DNA of 64,000 bases, taken from contig CM035361.1 in the NCBI GenBank assembly GCA_020137815.1, positions 1,236,524 through 1,300,523 on the forward strand, written 5' to 3'. Source of the stretch: Hormiphora californensis. Taxonomy: Eukaryota; Ctenophora; Tentaculata; Cydippida; Pleurobrachiidae. The notes beneath the pieces are model-generated. The model had not been told where the DNA came from. It worked only from the letters and a program-made list of their open reading frames with translations, and ran no database searches. Position numbers and translations under genes: made by a program. Shown here in pieces: positions 1 through 20,131 of the stretch (positions are counted from its first letter, which is position 1; each line of letters starts with the position of its first letter).

Positions 1-573
1 GAATTTAGTTTTTATAAGGGATGTTTCAGACTAGAAATATCTTGATTACTGGCCGGGTCTCTCCATGTGGCCCCCAGCAATTTCATAGTTAAGATCAGCG
101 TGGCTGGGAAAAAGTTGACAGAATCTCAGTTGTCACTTGTCAGCCACTTCATCCGTCTCGCCTGCTCAATTCCCTGCTCTTTCCTGCTTAATTTGCTTCA
201 ATTTTTTCAGTTTGTAAAAGAAATATTTTGCAAGCTCACGAGAGAGAGAGAATGCTTCGTATATTGGAGCTGGAGATTTGATTATATACTATCCTATTCA
301 GTTTATAACAGGAGTAAAATCAATAAATGCAATCCCTACAAAATATTAATATATGCATAATTTTACAAGGAAGATTGCTTTTTAACGTACCCTTCCCGCA
401 GCTGGTAAAGCTCCCGTAAACGATCCATTCCAGTCTCTCACAGTCCATTGCGAGGAATGTAGGTGCATGCCCCATCAAACTTGTAACTCAGACCTATAAA
501 ACACATAGTTGAAAGCTGATCTTTATCTGGACATGGGTTTGGTAGCTTGGTGGTATAGCTTCGAGTATGGAGT

Positions 574-622
574 CCAGGAACCTTCAGAGAGTCCATACTA
601 TGGACTCTCTGAAGGTTCCTGG
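574..622. repeat. 24-bp perfect inverted repeat with 1-nt centre
   Basis: Arms 574-597 and 599-622 are exact reverse complements around one base. The outer end (CCAGGAACC) resembles the termini of the MITE that begins 32 bp downstream, so it may be a collapsed relative of that family (inference). Confidence 0.8.
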
Positions 623-653
623 GTTCCTGGGTTATGTTGAGTTATGTTATTAC

Positions 654-755
654 CAGGAACCGACTGAAACAAGTAAACAACCAATCAGAACTCGTTATTT
701 AGGTCACGTGACTGGTTATCAGCCAATCAGGGACCGGTGTTTCCTGATTCGGTCG
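654..755. mobile_element. hAT-like MITE, copy 1 (right end shortened)
   Basis: This is a 102-bp copy of a ~109-bp element that also occurs at 27344-27452 and 28280-28388, here in the opposite orientation. It begins CAGGAACCGAC and is flanked by identical 8-bp repeats GTTATTAC (646-653 and 756-763). The last 7 bp of the right terminus are missing although the target duplication is intact. Terminal CAGG and 8-bp target duplications are typical of hAT elements. There is no coding capacity. Confidence 0.8.
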
Positions 756-908
756 GTTATTACCATCGAATGTCACTACATTTGGGTCCCCATAAACATT
801 GCAAACTTTATTTTCAGCTGCTGCAAAGGCAAGGATTGCCGAGAGAAGAAACAACATGTTGAACAAGAAAATTTTGGAAATAGAAGGACTTTAGGACCAT
901 ATAGGATG

Positions 909-910
<2 letters not shown>

Positions 911-990
<80 letters not shown>
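911..990. repeat. (GA)40 microsatellite
   Basis: Uninterrupted GA dinucleotides. The overlapping 150-codon frame translates to alternating Arg-Glu and is not a gene. Confidence 0.95.
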
Positions 991-994
<4 letters not shown>

Positions 995-3235
995 AGCTGG
1001 TTCGAGCCATATGGGTTAAGGGTTAGTGGCCCTTGAAATAATCGTTCTAAATCTTTGCATGCAACTCACTCTGCTGCAGACCAGGCTGCGAGATTAAATG
1101 TGACGTCATATAATGAAGCAACAAACGGACACTGGTATATCAGATATGTCCTGATATGTCCTGATCCAGGAGCCGGTATATCGGGGTTTTGGTTTGGGGT
1201 TTTGGTTGCTCTGAATACTGTTATAAACAGTCACACGGCCGGTAAATCGTTGTCGAAAAATAAAATCAGTAACTTCCACGGAGTTCATTTTTTCTCCTGT
1301 CATAAAAGCAGACTAAAGAGTTTTGAAGACACATCATTTCGCAATCCATTACACAGGTATGAGTCGAGTATTTTTATCTCGATTTATCATGACCCAATCG
1401 TATTTTGACAGGTTATATACTACTGCACAGCAGCACAGGCAGCTTGGCTTCCTTCTCATTTCAACATTTAATGAGATTCGCTTTGATCTGAAATTCTCAT
1501 TTCTCGTATTATCTCAATATTATCTTTCTGTATGGGATGTCATACCAGGTTCTTGTCAGCTGCAGAGAAAACTTTAGAACATATTCTGATATTGACAGGT
1601 GTAGTTTGCAGTAGAAAAAAAAGTAGAATATTCCATAAGTTTGTAGGATAATAGAAATGATGCTCTTTCTTATTCTGCCGCCAGCATAATAAGAAAGGCT
1701 TATTGCACCATCAATTGGACTCCTATAGCTCATTGAGAGGAGTTATTGAGTTAGCCGATCACCGCACAGAAGGTGTAATTGTATGAGTTTAACTTGTACG
1801 AGCTTCCTCTCTTTAGCCCTATCTCTCTCCCGTTTCGAGTTATATTATACTGCTGTTTGTAACAATTCGAATACTGAGAATAAGGATCGGTTGATTGTTT
1901 ATTAGCCGCATATCAGTGAGGAAGTTTTGTTTTCTCCTTCCGGCTGGACAAATTCGAATACTATGTAATAAACTGTATATTACAGAGTTGTTTGTTAATT
2001 GGCTACGGTGTTCACTAGGTATTCAATGAATCACAACTGTAAAGTGGAAACTTTATGTCTTATGCTTACCTGATATTACTTTTTAGTTCTAGGAAAACTA
2101 TGTAATGAATTACCTAATTTTGACTTTAAAAGCAAAACAAATAAATTACTTAACTCTCTAAGTATTAGATCTTTATTGTCCTTTGTTCTTCTCTTCCTCT
2201 TCTCATGTGACTGCACTTCTTACAGCGTGGTCACTTCCTTTGTTCCCAACTTGTAAAGAGAGCTTACATATGGGAATTTAGTTAATTTCCCCCTACTTAA
2301 ATTATTACCGTTTAGGATTGACTTTGCTTGATTTATGCAGGCGGCTAAAAAGGCCAACTGTTAATGGGGTGATCTCCAAATGTCGCCATTTTTAATTTGA
2401 TTCAAAGCCTTTTCTCTGTTCTCTTGTGGAGTTGTGGGGGACACAGCAGGTGCACGGTATAGTATTGGTCGAGTCATGATCAGCTTCATCAAAGTATTTT
2501 AGTTCATATACCCCACAATCACAAGATTACTGTGCCTTATCAGGTACCCATGAATATGTATATGGGTTTACGTTTTCCTCCGTCTACAAGGAATTTCTTG
2601 GTTTGAATGGTCATTGGTTAACTATGCAATATATGAGTGACCTTATTAAATATTTCATTTTATATAGAAAGGCTATATTACAGCTGGACTTTCTAATATT
2701 TATGTTCTCGAATCGTTAGCTAGTTCTGGAACTATATGTGCCCAATCTAGAGACCGCAGCCGGGCATGAATCAGAGTGACGTAATTATAAAGTGGGGGAG
2801 GAAATTAAAAGAGGGTGTCAGAGAGAAGAACGAGATAGTATTTTTAGAATGATCCTTGTCAAGATCAAGGTTTCGTTGCGTTCAGTGCGTGGGATAGCTT
2901 ATAGATCATATTTAATATTGAGAGGGGTCAGAGCTTGATCCATTTTGACAAATAAAACAGGTCAATATATTGACCTTTTCCATTTGTCAACTATAGTTCT
3001 TGTTAACCATAATTTCTTCGTCCTTCGAAGTTTAGATTTAGTTATAACAGACCATAGAGGGGAGGAATTACCTGGGTGACAGTGTGACAAGATGAGCCCT
3101 TCGCTAGAAACTATAGAACTAGAGAACTAAAAAAAGAGAGAGAGAGAACTAGAAGACTAGGCAGCCTTCTGAAGGCTCTACGCACTAGGATATATTGAAT
3201 AGATTGATAGAGGTGGGGAGAGGGACGAGGGAAGA

Positions 3236-3258
3236 GGGGGGGGGGGGGGGGGGGGGGG
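3236..3258. repeat. Poly-G tract
   Basis: A run of more than 20 G inside a purine-rich stretch. Length may be unreliable in the assembly. Confidence 0.8.
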
Positions 3259-3561
3259 AGGGAAGGGCGCGGGATGGAAAGTATTCGCTTGATATAATGG
3301 AAAATAAATGTCATTATTTCCTAAAACCCCTGGAAGCTTCTATCTTTACTTTTACTAAAATGATTAAATATCAAGATTAAAACATTAATAATATTCGACT
3401 ATATTTAAATCGTGTAATTTAGTGTACGTTGACATATTTATGTACTAATGTGTGAACATGAACACTGTCCAGGGGTTATGACCACGTCTCAACAGTGACC
3501 AATCTACGAGATGACGATATGGTATGTACGAAGTAGTGAGAGCATGAAAGATGCATGAGTC

Positions 3562-3600
<39 letters not shown>

Positions 3601-4557
3601 GGTCATGGGTATTGCAGTGATATTTCGCAACATGGGTGGTGCTTCTGTCATTGCACGGGGATCTTTCATGAAGATTTGTCAAACTGAACGTTCCCAGAAA
3701 GAAAGAGTTTTATGTCAACTAAATGCAAGCTCTCATCACCCCCCGGGATACCACCCACGTTGCAAAGTGCAAACTGCCTCGAATCTAAACCATATATATA
3801 ACCATGACCCATCAGCTCTATAATTGATCATCGTGTGACGCTGAGAAAGTGCCACCACAATGATAAATTGATCCTGTATAATATCATAACAATCTGAGGG
3901 ACTTAGTGAGTTAGTGGTATATAGCTCCGAGCATGTCTCTCTCGAGGTCCAGTATTTTTCGATTTTGTTCCCTATTTAATTCTTGCTCAGATCTAATTAT
4001 TCAGAATAATAATCTGACTTGGAGAATGGAAAGTTTTGTATTTCCCAAAAAGGTTTCATGGTTTTGCAACATATCTTTTGATCCTTTTAAAAGATTTTTG
4101 AAGGACTGGTTTGACCGATAAGACGTTGAGCTTGCCAAGTTAGACTGTTTTTATAAAATAAAATAAAAGAGTTTGTACAAAACAACGTTGAGCTTGGTTT
4201 AATTTTGAAATACCAACTACAGTCACTCCTAGTATAGAATGATATTTGAGTATGACATGACCTGAACTTCCTCCCGTGAAACCTAGAGAAATAGCTTCCA
4301 TGGCCGATAGTTAAAACTGATTTGATTCTCAGCTAGTATTATATATAGAGGATATATAATGCGGCTTGTCATCGCATATTGCAGAGCCTGAGAATACTCA
4401 AAAAGTTAAAAAAGTATCTTCTAAAATCAGTTTTAAATTGTTCTTTGCTTTTATTTTATACTTGAACTTCAACTTGAACTTCGAGCTACGGCACATAATT
4501 GCCATGCTACGCAGTCTGTCCATTCGGCCCTTTAAGCGACTTCGGGCTCGCGTAAGC

Positions 4558-4586
4558 TCACACCGGGCCGAAGGCCCCGTGTGAGA
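4558..4586. repeat. GC-rich hairpin
   Basis: CTCACACCGGGCC, a 3-nt loop (GAA), then its complement with one mismatch, in an otherwise AT-rich region. Function unknown; similar short palindromes recur at 48.9 and 57.6 kb. Confidence 0.6.
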
Positions 4587-5769
4587 GCTGACAGACAAGG
4601 AACATGTCAAGTACATAGCTAATAAATTATTGATATTCGTCTTCAAGTTAGAGAACGATTCTTACTCTAATTGTTTTAAAACTATATTGTTGGATTATTC
4701 ATTTAACATGCACTAGGGTACCATTGATTCGTTTAGTGTGCACGTAGCTTAGATTAACAGATCAAGAGTTGGAAAAGTTGCATTTCTCGGGGTAACTTTT
4801 AATTTACCGCTTATCGAGAAACCAGTTGTGGGATAATATAATAGTCAGGCAACTCAGGCAATATTGGAAACTTTGAGCTGACACCTCAGTGCTTCTCAAA
4901 ATATAACATTTCTGTTATGCCGAAGCTGCAGCCTTTCAATTGCACGTAAACTTCATGTACACTGTTCAGAGAGGAAGCTTTAGTTGATTGTATTTGAAAT
5001 ATAGAACCGTGCTGTACATTTTCCGAACCGTGAACACAGTCTCAATATTCTCTCACTTTTATCATTTATTACACAATCTCCTACGTCTTGCAGTAATAAC
5101 AGCATTGTATCAATATATGTTGTCCCACATTTGATTGAGTAAAATGTTATAGCTTAACCTGGCGGATAGTTGCCAACGACCGGTCCCTCTGAATATGAAT
5201 CTATATAAGGGAAAATATATTGAAAATGTTGCGAATTTCTCAAATATAACTGTCTAGTGTATCTCGTAGCTGACCTGAAATCTTAGTAAATCGATAGTTC
5301 ACTATGATATACCAATTGACACCTTATTGAGATTGTGTTCTATTGGACACGTTCATATCTGCTTGGGTGATCACATGATTTCAATGCTATTGTAATTAAT
5401 TGCACATGATCATATATCGATCCTACAATTCCCAACCTGTCTTTTCAACGCAAAACTAGCTCCCATTTTGCGTGAGATATTGCGTGAGATTCTTACCCCT
5501 CTCCCCCCATTAGTCAAACCCCACCCGCGGAGCCTATATGTCACTGTTGAGAACTATATATTGTTTCGTGCCACAGTTCTTTAGAACAATAGAACATCAA
5601 TCGTTGTAATTTAAAAATATTTTAGATGAATATAAGACATAAAAGCTATCATAATTGATCTAGAATAATTTCTTAGTTCAGTTTAACAGAAAGAAAAAGC
5701 AATCTTTGAAAAACTTGCTCTTTCCTTTTTCAGTTTAACATATAGTTTCTAACCAGCAGAACAGCTAGT

Positions 5770-8700
5770 ATGTCAGCTAAAGATGACGTTATGCCAAACT
5801 GGGAGCGGGTAATGCTGATCTCTTACGATGGTATTTGCTCCATGTTGGCCCTCTCACTAAACACCCTAGTGGCGTGTATTATCCTTACCAAGGTAGGTGG
5901 AATTTTATTAACAATAATTAAATAGATACATTAAATAATTACATCCAATCATATCATTACCTAAATAATTACACTATCAAATAATGTTTCATACAACTGG
6001 ATGATAATGTGCCTTTCTGAGGGTGCCTTTCTGAGGGTGCCTTTCTAAGGGTGCCTTTCTGAGGGTGCCTTTCTGAGGGTGCCTTTCTGAGGGTGCCTTT
6101 CTGAGGGTGCCTTTCTGAGGGTGCCTTTCTGAGGGTGCCTTTCTGAGGGTGCCTTTCTGAGGGTGCCTTTCTGAGGGTGCCTTTCTGAAGGTGCCTCTCT
6201 GAGGGTGCCTTTCTGAGGGTGCCTTTCTGAAGGTGCCTTTCTGAGGGTGCCTTTCTGAGGGTGCCTTTCTGAGGGTGCCTTTCTGAGGGTGCCTTTCTGA
6301 GGGTGCCTTTCTGAGGGTGCCTTTCTGAGGGTGCCTTTCTGAGGGTGCCTTTCTGAGGGTGCCTTTCTGAGGGAGCCTTTCTGAGGGTGCCTTTCTGAAG
6401 GTGCCTTTCTGAGGGTGCCTTTCTGAGGGTGCCTTTCTGAGGGTGCTTTTCTGAGGGTGTCTTTCTGAGGGTGCCTTTCTGAGGGTGCCTTTCTGAGGGT
6501 GCCTTTCTGAGGGTGCCTTTCTGAAGGTGCCTTTCTGAGGGTGCCTTTCTGAGGGTGCCTCTCTGAGGGTGCCTTTCTGAGGGTGCCTTTCTGAGGGTGC
6601 CTTTCTAAGGGTGCCTTTCTGAGGGTGCCTTTCTGAGGGTGCCTTTCTAAGGGTGCCTTTCTGAGGGTGCCTTTCTGAGGGTGCCTTTCTGAGGGTGCCT
6701 TTCTGAGGGTGCCTTTCTGAGGGTGCCTTTCTGAGGGTGCCTTTCTGAGGGTGCCTTTCTGAGGGTGCCTTTCTGAGGGTGCCTTTCTGAGGGAGCCTTT
6801 CTGAGGGTGCCTTTCTGAGGGTGCCTTTCTGAGGGTGCCTTTCTGAGGGTGCCTTTCTGAGGATGCCTTTCTGAGGGTGCCTTTCTGAGGGTGCCTTTCT
6901 GAGGGTGCCCCGGGCCACCAGAGATCTAAAGTGAATTCTTATCTGTTATTATCTGCCATAGTAATACAGGGTGTCCCACTGTCTTTGCGTCACCATGTTG
7001 ACCTATTTTTCGTTGATTTTATATTAATTTAATGGAGCCCGGTCATGACCCAAAATCGCAGATCACACAGTGGGATCAGACAATGGGAAACCCTGTACTC
7101 AGACTGCTGTTCTTATTTGAGCATTTGAGCAGTCCTCTGAAGTCTGAAAGGTCCTAAATACCTCTTTTTCTCAGGGGGTAGAAATTGACAGCTTATTATA
7201 AAATAGGGACCCCCTTGCATGTCGAATATTGCCGTTCTCTTCCCAGGAAAATCTCCCTTTGCGACGTTCTAGTTATCACATGTCAGGAAAAACTCATTTA
7301 ACCGCCTGATAAATCGTTCAATTTTAACTGGGCAAGAACTCCAGAGGGCGATATAGTCTAAGTGGAAACCTGCAAAAAAAGATATTCTGTCGAATGTCGC
7401 TAATCTCATTTCGTCTTGACAGTAGCTATCTTTCATTTTCCTAGCAAAGTTATCAATTTGCTTAGTGGGCGCTGCAGATAATATACTTTTATTAAAATTC
7501 GGTTTATGAAGAGCGTTAATTTATCTGGGCAACCCACGATGAAATAATACAAAACGTCAAAATAAAGGACTCTGCGTATATATTGAATAACCTTTTCTCT
7601 CTTTATTCCCATCTCTTCGTGGGTATGCCCCACCCCCATATATCAAGCTGATATTATCACTTAAAACAAGCTGATATTATCATTTCAATCAAGTTTATAT
7701 TAGCATTTAAATAAAGTTGATATTATCATTTAAATGGGGGTCATGCCACCCACTAAGACACTATTATTTGTATCAGTACCGTGAAAATGAATGCAGCTCA
7801 ATGTCATGAATTGCTGTGTGATCACATCAACAAAAATACCGGGGTATTTCAGTTGACACGATTGGCAGCATACCCCTAATTGATCCATGAATTACCCCAA
7901 GCTATAGGGTTAACAAGACAGCCATGTATAACAACACCTTTCACCCTCACCAGGTTAATCTCCGGAAAAGCCCAACATGTGCCACTGTCCTAGTGGCCTC
8001 TATATTTGGTCTGATTTACAGCTGTGGGTTCGGTCTCCCCCAAACAGTGGCGCTATTGAGGGGATCATGGCCTGGTAGATACGAGTGGTGTGTGACAGCG
8101 AATGTGATGAGTTATTACATTGTGTATGGGCTGGTTTACTTCTACTACACTTGTCACACTGGAGGTGAGTGGAGGGATCTAGTTTTATTTTCTTAATCTT
8201 AGATTTTATACAATCTAGGAAAATTATAAATGAGAATTCTAGCTTAGTAGCTTCTTTCAACAACTATATAATTCAGAGTCCTGCATGAGAGTATGACTGC
8301 TCATTATCACCTAAAACACTAAAACTCCCCTCTCTATTTCAGACAGCCTATATGATATCACACCCCCTCAAATACAACCGGTTTCAGCACTAAGACACGT
8401 GCTAAGGTGCTCCTTGGAACTCTCCTAGCCTGGACTATCCATCTCCCCTATCCATATCTGTCCATTTCTTTACTCTCTATCCCACCAATATGCAGTCAGT
8501 CCTGACTTCCTTCAATGCTAGTCATGCCTTTGAGAAGTATATTAAAAAGGAAGTATTCCCTTACACACGGAGCGAGGACACGAGGAATAAGTACTGTGAG
8601 AGGTACTGGGTGATTGGATCTAAGGATGAGCAAATCATAGTTAATTTCATATTCGTTCTAAACTGTCTGGCAGTCCTGCTGATCGCAGTTTCATTCGGGG

Positions 8701-9236
8701 TCATCCTGACGACAATTGTTAACAGCAGCAGAATGTCAGTGAGATCTCACCGGGCCTGTACCACCAAGAAGGGTGAACAAAACAGGAAACTGGCAAAACG
8801 AACTATTGTCATAACAACGGCAACTCTGTTTCCATGGTTACCAAATCTTGTCATGTCCATTGCGATGAGAATTCTAAGCAAACAAGACCCGTTTCACCCT
8901 TTCTTCCAAACGGAGATCTACTTCTCTCTCAACGACGCAGTTGTGTATCTTTACTACACAGTCCCCTGGGTGTTCCCTCTGATACACCTGATATTTGATC
9001 CCTACATAGCCCAAGGAAAACAACAACTATTCTCCTCAAGGTACGGTAGCTATAGTAACCATGGTAACCATGGTGACAACCAGAATGCTGTGTATGTTCC
9101 TATGATCAATGTACTTACGCCAGTAAACTCACCTAATGTTATACACCTTGCTGATAATCACCGTGATAATATTCGTACGCCGGTGATTGGTTGGGATCAA
9201 GACGATGATCAGTCTGTGTTGGGCTTTAATTGTTGA
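5770..9236 (+). CDS. Divergent seven-transmembrane receptor (rhodopsin-like GPCR candidate), possibly broken
   Basis: Exons: 5770-5892 (ATG, phase 0), 7954-8164 (phase 1), and 8343-9236 (stop TGA). All junctions seen are GT-AG. Exon 1 encodes TM1 (LSLNTLVACIIL). Exon 2 encodes TM2 and TM3 with a conserved-looking W..R.EWC. Exon 3 encodes TM4 (KVLLGTLLAWTIHLPY), an extracellular loop with Cys, TM5 (IVNFIFVLNCLAVLLIAV), TM6 (RTIVITTATLFPWLPNLV) and TM7 ending in FDPYI. No DRY or NPxxY motif is intact, so the family is uncertain; it is class A-like by topology only. Exon 3 needs two frame changes, one in the C run near 8363-8367 and one near 8495-8505, to join TM4 to its neighbours. This is either assembly indels or a decaying gene. 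A second C-tail is possible through the donor after 9040 (see exon 10090-10237). Confidence 0.6.
5996..6908. repeat. 14-bp minisatellite in receptor intron 1
   Basis: About 65 near-identical copies of GAGGGTGCCTTTCT, with sparse A/G and C/T variants. The 14-bp period is not a multiple of three, but three units make 42 bp. That is why a 309-codon minus frame (repeating KAPSERHPQKGTLR) stays open; it is not a gene. Confidence 0.95.
6909..7953. other. Rest of receptor intron 1
   Basis: AT-rich intron sequence with three degenerate copies of 'aagctgatattatcattt' near 7645-7735. No exon or RNA gene seen. Confidence 0.6.
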
Positions 9237-9300
9237 CGCTAATTTCAATGTAATCAGACTTGTGTAGTCTAGTTGAGGAAGCTGATGAAAAATAGTACTA

Positions 9301-9471
9301 CAGTCGGACCCCGATTTAGGGCCCCCCGATTTAGTGGCACCCCGATTTAGGGACAGGATTTTTTCCCCCGATATAGGAAATTAACCTTATTTGACCCCGA
9401 TTTAGTGGACACCCCGATTTAGTGGACAAGAGCCTTTCCCCCGAGGGTGTCCCTAAATCGGGGTCCGACTG
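9301..9471. mobile_element. pogo/Tigger-like MITE, copy 1
   Basis: 171 bp bounded by the inverted termini CAGTCGGACCCCGATTTA and its complement, flanked by TA (9299-9300 and 9472-9473). The interior is repeated 'CCCCGATTTAGTGG' blocks. CAGTCGG termini with a TA target fit the Tc1/mariner pogo-Tigger group. It lies in the putative alternative last intron of the receptor. Related copies are at 40706-40861 and 44481-44577. Confidence 0.85.
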
Positions 9472-9473
9472 TA

Positions 9474-10089
9474 CTTGGTAGTTATCGTTAAATCAAACCA
9501 AGCGATATGATTAAACTTTTAATTGTGAATTTCAGCCTTGTGAAAATTGATGATTTCTAATATAACGTGATTTATGTGTAATTGTAGTATGCTAATTTCT
9601 ACGTTAATATGCTGAGTAATTGTTGTGTCGAAGCTGTGAAGCACATTGAAATTTAATTGTACTGAATAGCATCAAGACTCTGTAATTATAACCCGGGCAG
9701 CTTTTATAAATGATATGTTGAACTCGAGGTTTCTCTCAAAATCTCAAATTCAGTCCTGCTACTGCAGATGTCCGTACCAATTAGATATACGACAAATTAA
9801 CTTTTGTGAACGTTCACTTTCGCCTTTAAGTCGAAATTGCATACCATGCCATCTCGTACCGTAATTCAAATTTCAAAGGTCGTAATTGTGCAATGAGCTA
9901 GGTACCCAGACATGTCACTTTCTGCAAGTTACTAGATAACTACATAGTATACGTGCTATAGCAACAATTAAATACTAAATAAGGCGAAGGGGAAGTTGGA
10001 CCTTTCACCCTTTTTAAGTAGGAAACAAAACTAAACCCTAAATTCAAGTTGCTGTAAGTTATCTAACCACTCCTTCCTCCCTTCCCCAG
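9474..10089. other. Non-coding, AT-rich
   Basis: Receptor 3' UTR or alternative last intron. No exon seen before the acceptor at 10088-10089. Confidence 0.5.
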
Positions 10090-10237
10090 GCGGAGAATAC
10101 ATAGAACAGACACCGCAGTAGCAGTGAGTGACCCGTACCATAGTCCTGGAAGTCCAGGAAGTGTATGCCGTCGGTCAGGGGGCAACTTTCGGTTCAGAAA
10201 CGGACGGGCAGGATCTCTCACAATCACTAAATTGTGA
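10090..10237 (+). CDS. Candidate alternative C-terminal exon of the receptor
   Basis: A pyrimidine-rich acceptor (cttccccag) precedes a frame that runs 48 codons to TGA. Its phase exactly fits a consensus donor inside receptor exon 3 (TCAAG|GTACGG after base 9040). The join gives a cytoplasmic tail after TM7 with the basic stretch KQQLFSSRRRIHR, followed by Ser/Pro/Gly-rich sequence (SDPYHSPGSPGS) and ending SLTITKL. A class A-like tail of this composition is reasonable, but use of the splice is inferred from sites and phase only. It could instead be the last exon of an unseen gene. Confidence 0.4.
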
Positions 10238-11437
10238 CAATGACTATCTAGATAGCTTAAACACGATACTTATCGACTGTTTACATGAAATTCATGGACT
10301 ATCATGGACTGTTATAATTTGACAGCTAATTAATTAGACAGCTGATGGCTTTTTGTACTCTACTATCCGGGCTGGAACCCTTTCTCAATTCTTTTGACGT
10401 TTTCAAATGTGAGAATAAAGGACTGTCTACTAGCTAATAGCTATTCGAAGAATGTTTTCGCTAATCATTAGGGAATTTAGGTATGTATTATGTAATTACA
10501 AAATTATCTAGCAGCTAGCTGTCATGTTGTGTTTAAAATCTGTGTCAAGATACTGCAGTTATGGCAGTTGTATTTGACCCTTAATCAAAGCTGAAGTTGT
10601 TCTTATAATTTATGGAAGTTTGTGTTTCAATTTTAGTTTTTTTTTGGACACCCGGACGAACTCTGGAGAGGTCGGGATAGGCCACCTTTGCGCTTACCAG
10701 CGCAGTAAAAGGTGGAAAATGGAAGGCTGCGCGTTACACGCTATGCGCGCACTCGAATTCTGAGTGCCCGATTTTGAACTTTCACCACAACAATGTCTCC
10801 GCGCGTTACATCACCCATGTCTCCAGATCCCGAGCCTGTGTGGTGCAGGACTACAGGAACCACGGTTCCCCATCACACACACGGCACACAGTGTCACACA
10901 ACCAATTGGTGAGAGAGTCCTATAGCATGCTCTTTGGAGGACGCACGGGGTGACCAGGAGCTGAGATGGAGCTATCATTAAATTATGAAAATCATCTCCA
11001 TGGATACCCCCGAGAGAGAGAAAGAGGGCACGTAAAATATGTTTCTGTATTAGAGATACTTGGATATTCAAACTCAGAAATTGGGGGACCAACTACAAAA
11101 TATGCATTACACTCCATATCTCAATAAATACACACATTCCACTCTTATTTACATTTTATACAGTTCATTAAACTGATACAAGTTTTTTTTACAATGTAAA
11201 ACTAACCCAATAAATACCATGATTGAATAATGAATACCCCTCCTGCTGATCCCGAAATAGAACGGCATGAGACTATCACAGGGGGCGCCTCAAATAGAAA
11301 CCAACCCCCTCTAGCTCTTCAGTTCCCAACCTTCTCTCACACAACTCTTAAAATCTCTAATATATTTACATTTCAAAACAATTAAATACTAATTGTCAAT
11401 CGAAGATCTATAATTAATAGCCTCAAGACTCTGGCTA
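10238..11437. other. Non-coding between genes
   Basis: AT-rich, with a GC-richer patch at 10640-10960 containing a hairpin (CACCTTTGCGC...AAAGGTG, 10681-10713). A minus frame at 10811-11092 has no recognisable domain and I do not call it. Confidence 0.5.
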
Positions 11438-18816
<7,379 letters not shown>

Positions 18817-19406
18817 GATAAAATCTTAGTTTTCAGTAAAATCACTTGTTCTCATACTAGATCGAATTTAGAGAGAGGTAATACAGGCAAAATTGTTTCA
18901 AAGTTTATGATCAAACTGAGAAAAATGAATCAGACATGCTATGCTTATGGAATTCGGAGGCGGATGGTTCGGATGGCCGGTGGGGAATCCGAGATCTGGA
19001 ATCTTCATGGCGCCGAGGACCGAGCCCCGAGCGTGTTTGAAATTGATCATAATCTTCAAATCGCCTTGGTGTAAACAGGGTGTGAACTGCATGTCGTGTT
19101 TGCTAGTCGCGAGCGCGCTTGCGAGACAAGCAAACACGTCACGGTTCATTAACAAGCATGCTGCTCAGTCATTTTAGATTTATTACACAATGTAAGGATA
19201 CCATGTAATAGGTGAGACTCTTGCCGTCACCCTCGTTCAAGTCCCGTGAAAAACGGAGCAGTACACGCAAACTGATGCCCATTTTCCTCGCGTGACCCCG
19301 ATTCAGCAGTTTGAGACACCAACTCTTTAGGGGGCCATATCTCAGGAACCAGACAAGATAGGAAAAATCGCCGTCTAACGAGGCGTACAGTTTTTAATCT
19401 AGTTTA

Positions 19407-20131
19407 GGGTAGAAAGGGGTAAAATGGCACACTTTCTAACGTTTTAGGTTCTAAAATACTCAATTTATACAGCAAGAAGAAAAAAAATTATATAGGCTAT
19501 CCAATGAAACGTTTTCCTTTCAGACGAGCTAAATTTTAAAATCTGAAAGTTTTATTTAATAGCTTAATTAATCAATTCAAAAAGTTTGGTAGGGCTTTTT
19601 TTGGAAATTTTGCACTGGGGTAAAATGGTCCAGCCAATAGCATTGCTCGATTTTTATCACGTGCCTGGTGTTGTTAGAGCACTGGGGTAAAATGGTCCAT
19701 GTTATCTTCAGTAATTTCTGTTCTGCTGGACCATTTTACCCCAGTGTGCTGGACCATTTTACCCCAGTTGGTATCACGTGGTATTGGAGGCTCGATTTCA
19801 TTGGTCCCAGGGTGAACCATTTTACCCCAGCGAGGGTGAACCATTTTACCCCAGTTTGACTAATTTGACAATTTAATCAACTTAATAGTGGGTTTTTTGA
19901 AAAATTTTTATACCAAGTTTTAGAAGGATAAAAACCCTAACTGGCAGTTTTTGCAAAATTAAAATCGGCCAACTCAAACAGAAATTACAGCAGTTTTAAA
20001 GCAAAAATTCGGAACAGAACGAGCAGGTCTCCGCTGGAGAAAAAGTCACGTGACTACATGTAATAACTAGGACCATTTTACCCCATACATGTGCCATTTT
20101 ACCCCGTGTGCCATTTTACCCCTTTCTACCC
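19407..20131. mobile_element. TA-flanked MITE nested in the foldback left arm
   Basis: 725 bp beginning GGGTAGAAAGGGGTAAAATG and ending in its complement, flanked by TA (19405-19406, 20132-20133). The right arm of the surrounding inverted repeat carries the uninterrupted site (aatctagttTAccactg when read in the same direction), so the insertion and its TA duplication are directly demonstrated. The interior repeats 'GGACCATTTTACCCCAG' in both orientations, about nine times. No ORF of interest. A Tc1/mariner-type element is the likely parent. Confidence 0.92.

Larger units (their letters stand above)
1..5769. other. Non-coding stretch upstream of the receptor gene
   Basis: I see no convincing exon here. 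The stretch holds a near-perfect palindrome (574-622), a hAT-like MITE (654-755), a (GA)n tract (911-990), a poly-G run (about 3236-3258), a short GA tract (about 3566-3594) and a 13-bp stem hairpin at 4558-4586. The short open frames are AT-rich or translate the GA repeats. The last few hundred bases before 5770 should contain the receptor promoter, but no clear TATA or initiator element can be assigned. Confidence 0.6.

Noticed and set aside
5989-6918. 309-codon minus-strand frame with repeated KAPSERHPQKG
   Set aside because: Pure translation of the 14-bp minisatellite inside the receptor intron; no unique sequence.
10811-11092. 93-codon minus-strand frame
   Set aside because: No domain, no splice context, and no sign of coding bias relative to its surroundings.
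19407-20131. Regular spaced repeats that could suggest a CRISPR array
   Set aside because: The repeats occur in both orientations inside a TA-flanked MITE in an animal genome; no array structure or cas genes.
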